A DNA stretch of 64,000 nt, taken from Sphingobacterium sp. UBA4616. Its GTDB lineage: Bacteria > Bacteroidota > Bacteroidia > Sphingobacteriales > Sphingobacteriaceae. The notes beneath the pieces were generated by a model. That model had not been told where the DNA came from. It did not search any database and saw only the letters and a program-made list of their open reading frames with translations. The position numbers were made by a program, and so were the translations under genes. Location: NCBI GenBank assembly GCA_002386525.1, contig DGIS01000003.1, forward strand, positions 113,351 through 177,350. The letters are read 5' to 3'. Below, in pieces: positions 60,656 to 64,000 of the stretch (the stretch's first letter is position 1; each line of letters begins with the position of its first letter).

Positions 60656-62302
60656 ATGAAAAATAAAGTATTAAAAATACACCCCAAAGACAACGTCTTA
60701 GTTGCCTTACAAGATCTTAAAAAGGGTGATACGATCTCGTTTGAGGGAAATCATTATATTTTGCAGGAGGATATTCCTGCCAAGCATAAATTTTTTATGC
60801 AAGACATGCACTTTGGTGATGAAATCTACATGTATGGTTTACTGGTAGGGAAAGCGCAATTTGATATCCCGCAGGGAAGTATCATGAATACGGACAATAC
60901 CAAACATGCTGCGGAGCCCTATCATTTCAGACCTTCAAATTATCATTGGGAAAAGCCAGATGTTTCCAAGTTCGAGGGTCGAACTTTCCAGGGCTACTTA
61001 CGTTCAGATGGTCGTGCCGGAACTGCAAATTACTGGTTATTCATTCCGACTGTCTTCTGCGAAAATAGAAATCTTGATGTGATCAAAGAAGCACTGTATA
61101 ATGAACTTGGGTATTCTGTGACTGGAAAATATAAAAACTTCACTCACCAGTTATTAACAGCCTACGAAAAAGGAGAAGAGCTATCTGTCGCCTCTCTGGA
61201 ACGGCTAAATAGTACAACAGATCAAAGTGATCGCATTTTTAAAAACGTTGATGGTATAAAATTCCTAAATCATCAAGGTGGTTGTGGTGGAATACGCCAA
61301 GATGCAGCCATATTGAGCAAATTATTGGCTGCCTATGCTGATCATCCAAATGTGGCCGGTGTGACAATCTTGAGCTTGGGTTGTCAGAACCTTCAACTCA
61401 ATGACCTTGTTAAGGATATCAAATTACGCAATCCTGCCTTCGATAAACCCCTCTTTGTATTTGAACAACAACAATCCAAAAGCGAAGAACTGCTCATTAA
61501 AGAAGCGATCTTGCAGACTTTTGTTGGACTGACGGAAATCAATAAATTCTCAAGACAGCCTGTTCCATTGAGTAAATTGACCCTAGGGGTAAAATGCGGA
61601 GGCAGTGACGGATTTAGTGGTATCTCTGCCAACCCTGCCGTTGGTTACACAGCCGATCTTCTGGTTGCGCTGGGCGGCAAAGTTCTCTTAGCTGAATTTC
61701 CGGAATTATGCGGAGCCGAGCAGAATTTAATAGACCGTACTATCGACCCCAAAGCAGCGAATAAATTCATTGATCTGATGACAGCCTATAGCCATGCCGC
61801 CGAAGCTGTTGGTTCTGGATTTTACATGAATCCCTCTCCAGGAAATATTCGTGACGGTCTTATTACCGATGCGATCAAAAGCAATGGTGCAGCAAAAAAG
61901 GGCGGGACATCTCCCGTGGTTGATGTTCTGGACTATACAGAAGAGGCGACGAAGCCAGGTCTTAATCTGGTTTGCACTCCAGGGAATGATGTGGAAGCTA
62001 CTACAGGAAAAGCTGCCGCAGGTGCAACACTTATTCTGTTTACTACAGGCTTGGGCACTCCTACTGGTAACCCGATATGCCCAGTCATCAAAGTGGCGAC
62101 AAATAATGTCCTGGCAGCTAAAATGGCTGACATTATCGATATCAATACCGGTCCTATTATAGATGGAGATAAATCGATCCAAACGATGGGAGAAGACATA
62201 TTAGAATATTGTATCAAGGCAGCCAGCGGGGAAGTAACTCCTAAAGCTGTGTTATTAAATCAGGATGACTTTATACCTTGGAAAAGAGGTGTAAGCTTAT
62301 AA
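60656..62302 (+). CDS. uxaA: Altronate dehydratase
   Basis: Dehydrates altronate to 2-keto-3-deoxygluconate. 548 residues from ATG 60656 (MKNKVLKIHPKDNVLVALQDL); an upstream GTG at 60620 is less likely. N-terminal SAF-like domain (up to about 90, KGDTISFEGNHYILQEDIPAKHKF), then the large domain: GYLRSDGRAGTANYWLFIPTVFCENRN, NHQGGCGG, LSLGCQNLQ, KCGGSDGFSG and CTPGNDVEATTGKAAAGA, with the Cys residues likely holding the iron centre. 93 bp after uxaB, the widest gap in the downstream part of the operon. Confidence 0.94.
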   Translation: MKNKVLKIHPKDNVLVALQDLKKGDTISFEGNHYILQEDIPAKHKFFMQDMHFGDEIYMYGLLVGKAQFDIPQGSIMNTDNTKHAAEPYHFRPSNYHWEKPDVSKFEGRTFQGYLRSDGRAGTANYWLFIPTVFCENRNLDVIKEALYNELGYSVTGKYKNFTHQLLTAYEKGEELSVASLERLNSTTDQSDRIFKNVDGIKFLNHQGGCGGIRQDAAILSKLLAAYADHPNVAGVTILSLGCQNLQLNDLVKDIKLRNPAFDKPLFVFEQQQSKSEELLIKEAILQTFVGLTEINKFSRQPVPLSKLTLGVKCGGSDGFSGISANPAVGYTADLLVALGGKVLLAEFPELCGAEQNLIDRTIDPKAANKFIDLMTAYSHAAEAVGSGFYMNPSPGNIRDGLITDAIKSNGAAKKGGTSPVVDVLDYTEEATKPGLNLVCTPGNDVEATTGKAAAGATLILFTTGLGTPTGNPICPVIKVATNNVLAAKMADIIDINTGPIIDGDKSIQTMGEDILEYCIKAASGEVTPKAVLLNQDDFIPWKRGVSL

Positions 62303-62315
62303 ATCAGCATATAGC

Positions 62316-63716
62316 ATGAAAACTTTTTTAGACGACAATTTTTTATTGAACACGAATACAGCGATTGAGCTGTATCACAATTATTCAAAACAGCTGCCCA
62401 TCATTGATTACCATAATCACTTGATTCCGGAGCAGATCGCAAACGATGTTAAATTTGAAAATATCAGCCAGGTTTGGTTAAATGGTGATCATTATAAATG
62501 GCGGGCCATGCGCGCAAATGGGGTCGATGAGCGTTTTATCACTGGCGATGCCCCAGATGAAGAAAAATTTGCGAAATGGGCAGAAACAGTACCTTATACT
62601 TTGCGTAATCCACTCTATCATTGGACACATCTTGAATTACAGCGTTATTTTGGAATTACTGATATCTTATCGCCAAAAACCGCTTCTAAAATATATGCAG
62701 ATACTGCTTCCAAATTGAGCCAAGACAGCTATTCTGTACGTGGTCTGCTTAAAATGATGAACGTAGAAGTTGTCTGCACAACAGACGACCCGATCGATAG
62801 CCTAGCATTTCATCAACAGTTTGCAAAAGAACACGAATCGTTCAAGATGCTACCTGCATTTCGCCCCGACAAAGCAATGAACTCGGACGATATTATTGCT
62901 TTAAATCAATACATTGATAAACTTGAAGAGGTAAGTGACATTCAAATCAATAGCCTAGGAACATACTTAGAAGCATTAAAATCAAGACATGATTTCTTTG
63001 CGGACCATGGATGTAAAGTATCGGACCATGGTTTGGAACAAATCTACGCGGAAGACTATACCGAGGCAGAAATCGTAGCGATCTTTGATAAGATTCGGAC
63101 AAAAAAGGAAATTTCTATCTCAGAAAGCTTAAAATTTAAATCTGCGATGCTGATTTATTTTGCCGAATGGGACCATGAAAAAGGATGGGTTCAGCAATAC
63201 CATCTGGGCGCACTACGCAATAACAATGCGCGCATGCATCGTTTGATAGGCCCAGATACTGGATGGGATTCTATTGGAGATTTTAGTCAGGCACGTGCAT
63301 TGTCAAAATTTTTGAATAAATTAGACAATCAAGATAAGCTAACCAAAACCATCTTGTACAATCTCAATCCTGCAGACAACGAACTTATTGCCACCATGAT
63401 CGGTAATTTCAATGACGGTTCTATCAAAGGGAAGATTCAATTTGGCTCAGCTTGGTGGTTTTTGGACCAAAAAGATGGCATGACAAAACAACTCAATACG
63501 CTATCAAATATGGGGCTACTAAGCCGACTTGTGGGTATGCTGACCGATTCCAGAAGTTTCCTTTCATTCCCTAGGCATGAATATTTCAGGAGATTAGTCT
63601 GTGACATATTTGGGGAAGACATCGAAAAGGGAGAAATACCAAATGATATCCAATGGGTAGGGAAAATCATACAGGATATCAGCTATAATAATGCGAAAGA
63701 ATATTTTGAATTTTAA
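62316..63716 (+). CDS. uxaC: Glucuronate/galacturonate isomerase
   Basis: Isomerises galacturonate to tagaturonate (first cytoplasmic step). 466 residues, amidohydrolase-like fold: IDYHNHLIPEQIA with the two metal-binding His, GDHYKWRAMRANGV, VVCTTDDPIDSL, MLPAFRPDKAMN, QYHLGALRNNNARM and the C-terminal GMLTDSRSFLSFPRHEYFRR. The HNHL and TDDP motifs are complete. Stop overlaps the next gene by one base (TAATG). Confidence 0.95.
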   Translation: MKTFLDDNFLLNTNTAIELYHNYSKQLPIIDYHNHLIPEQIANDVKFENISQVWLNGDHYKWRAMRANGVDERFITGDAPDEEKFAKWAETVPYTLRNPLYHWTHLELQRYFGITDILSPKTASKIYADTASKLSQDSYSVRGLLKMMNVEVVCTTDDPIDSLAFHQQFAKEHESFKMLPAFRPDKAMNSDDIIALNQYIDKLEEVSDIQINSLGTYLEALKSRHDFFADHGCKVSDHGLEQIYAEDYTEAEIVAIFDKIRTKKEISISESLKFKSAMLIYFAEWDHEKGWVQQYHLGALRNNNARMHRLIGPDTGWDSIGDFSQARALSKFLNKLDNQDKLTKTILYNLNPADNELIATMIGNFNDGSIKGKIQFGSAWWFLDQKDGMTKQLNTLSNMGLLSRLVGMLTDSRSFLSFPRHEYFRRLVCDIFGEDIEKGEIPNDIQWVGKIIQDISYNNAKEYFEF

Positions 63717-64000
63717 TGAACATGCAGGGTAAAGTTTTAAGCTTTGGGGAATTGCTGCTAAGGATCTGCCCCGATATCGAACAGGATTGGATCGAACAAC
63801 ATCAGTTGCCGTTCTATGTGGGCGGTGCAGAGTTGAATGTAGCCACAGCTTTGGCATTGTGGGATGTGCCATCAGCCTATCTTTCTGCTGTGCCCCAAAA
63901 TGCCATCTGCGAGGGTATTGACAACTACCTAAAACGTAGAAATATCGACACATCAGCAATGCTATGGGGTGGAGAACGATTGGGCATCTACTATCTTCCC
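63716..64000 (+). CDS. kdgK: 2-dehydro-3-deoxygluconokinase, partial (window edge)
   Basis: First 95 codons of a PfkB-family sugar kinase: LSFGELLLRICP and FYVGGAELNVATALALW, the substrate-binding start of KDG kinases. The start may be ATG 63716 (overlapping uxaC by one base) or ATG 63722. It would phosphorylate KDG to KDPG, completing the galacturonate route before aldol cleavage. The rest is beyond the window. Confidence 0.85.
   Translation, partial: MNMQGKVLSFGELLLRICPDIEQDWIEQHQLPFYVGGAELNVATALALWDVPSAYLSAVPQNAICEGIDNYLKRRNIDTSAMLWGGERLGIYYLP

Overview
This is a 64 kb stretch of chromosome from a member of the Bacteroidota, most likely Sphingobacteriaceae (Sphingobacterium or a close relative). 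The reasons are a SusC/SusD outer-membrane pair, promoters of the Bacteroidota type (TTG, about 20 bp, then TAnnTTTG), weak Shine-Dalgarno sequences, and lineage-typical families such as DUF4293, DUF5689, DUF1684 and the LemA/TPM set. I see no transposase, integrase, prophage or CRISPR array. Most of the window is core chromosome with a few accessory loci.

Layout. 0.1-6.2 kb: ybeY and ruvX, a secreted-looking DUF1684/peptide-deformylase fusion, asd, and tdh-yebC. 6.3-12.7 kb: a repeat-rich GFKPRFKAG protein, a DeoR regulator, and a surface-glycan cluster (flippase, three glycosyltransferases, DUF3820 protein). 12.8-22.2 kb: trhO, a DUF937 protein, a SusC/SusD/DUF5689 uptake operon without enzymes, and trmB. 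22.4-31.1 kb: GDP-fucose synthase, a YtxH/YqjE-like envelope-stress operon, a ComM-type ATPase, rhomboid, a LUD protein, ftsH-rsfS and birA. 31.3-40.5 kb: a split DsbD system, pfkA, a lipoprotein, a TlpA-like oxidoreductase, two TPM proteins, lemA and a COG2509-type flavoprotein. 40.5-53.1 kb: tRNA-Gly(GCC), sufBCD with a divergent Lrp-type regulator, ung, small membrane proteins, a NeuD-like acyltransferase, an ABC exporter, truA and murF. 53.3-64.0 kb: a tightly packed pectin operon of pectinesterase, GH28, GH105, PL10, uxaB, uxaA, uxaC and the start of a KDG kinase. Its products would take methylated pectin in the periplasm to 2-keto-3-deoxygluconate phosphate in the cytoplasm.

Three intergenic regions (around 1145-1243, 40842-40930 and 51694-51777) each carry an array of short GG-containing cores spaced exactly 11 bp apart. 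There are four or five cores per arm, arranged as mirror-image arms around a central dyad. The core differs between sites (AGG, CGG, TGG) but the 11-bp phase and the symmetry are the same. I could not assign these to a known element, and they are the strongest candidate here for something undescribed. A second non-coding signal is a 34-bp promoter box, 32/34 identical to the fcl copy in each of the other two, in front of three unrelated genes (fcl, murF, the DUF4293 gene). A third is a set of promoters placed so close to the start codon (ung, pfkA, LUD gene) that the transcripts should be leaderless or nearly so.

Limits: all calls come from reading the sequence. Family names rest on recognised motifs and remembered homologues, not searches. 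Promoters, terminators and dyads were found by eye and were not scored statistically.
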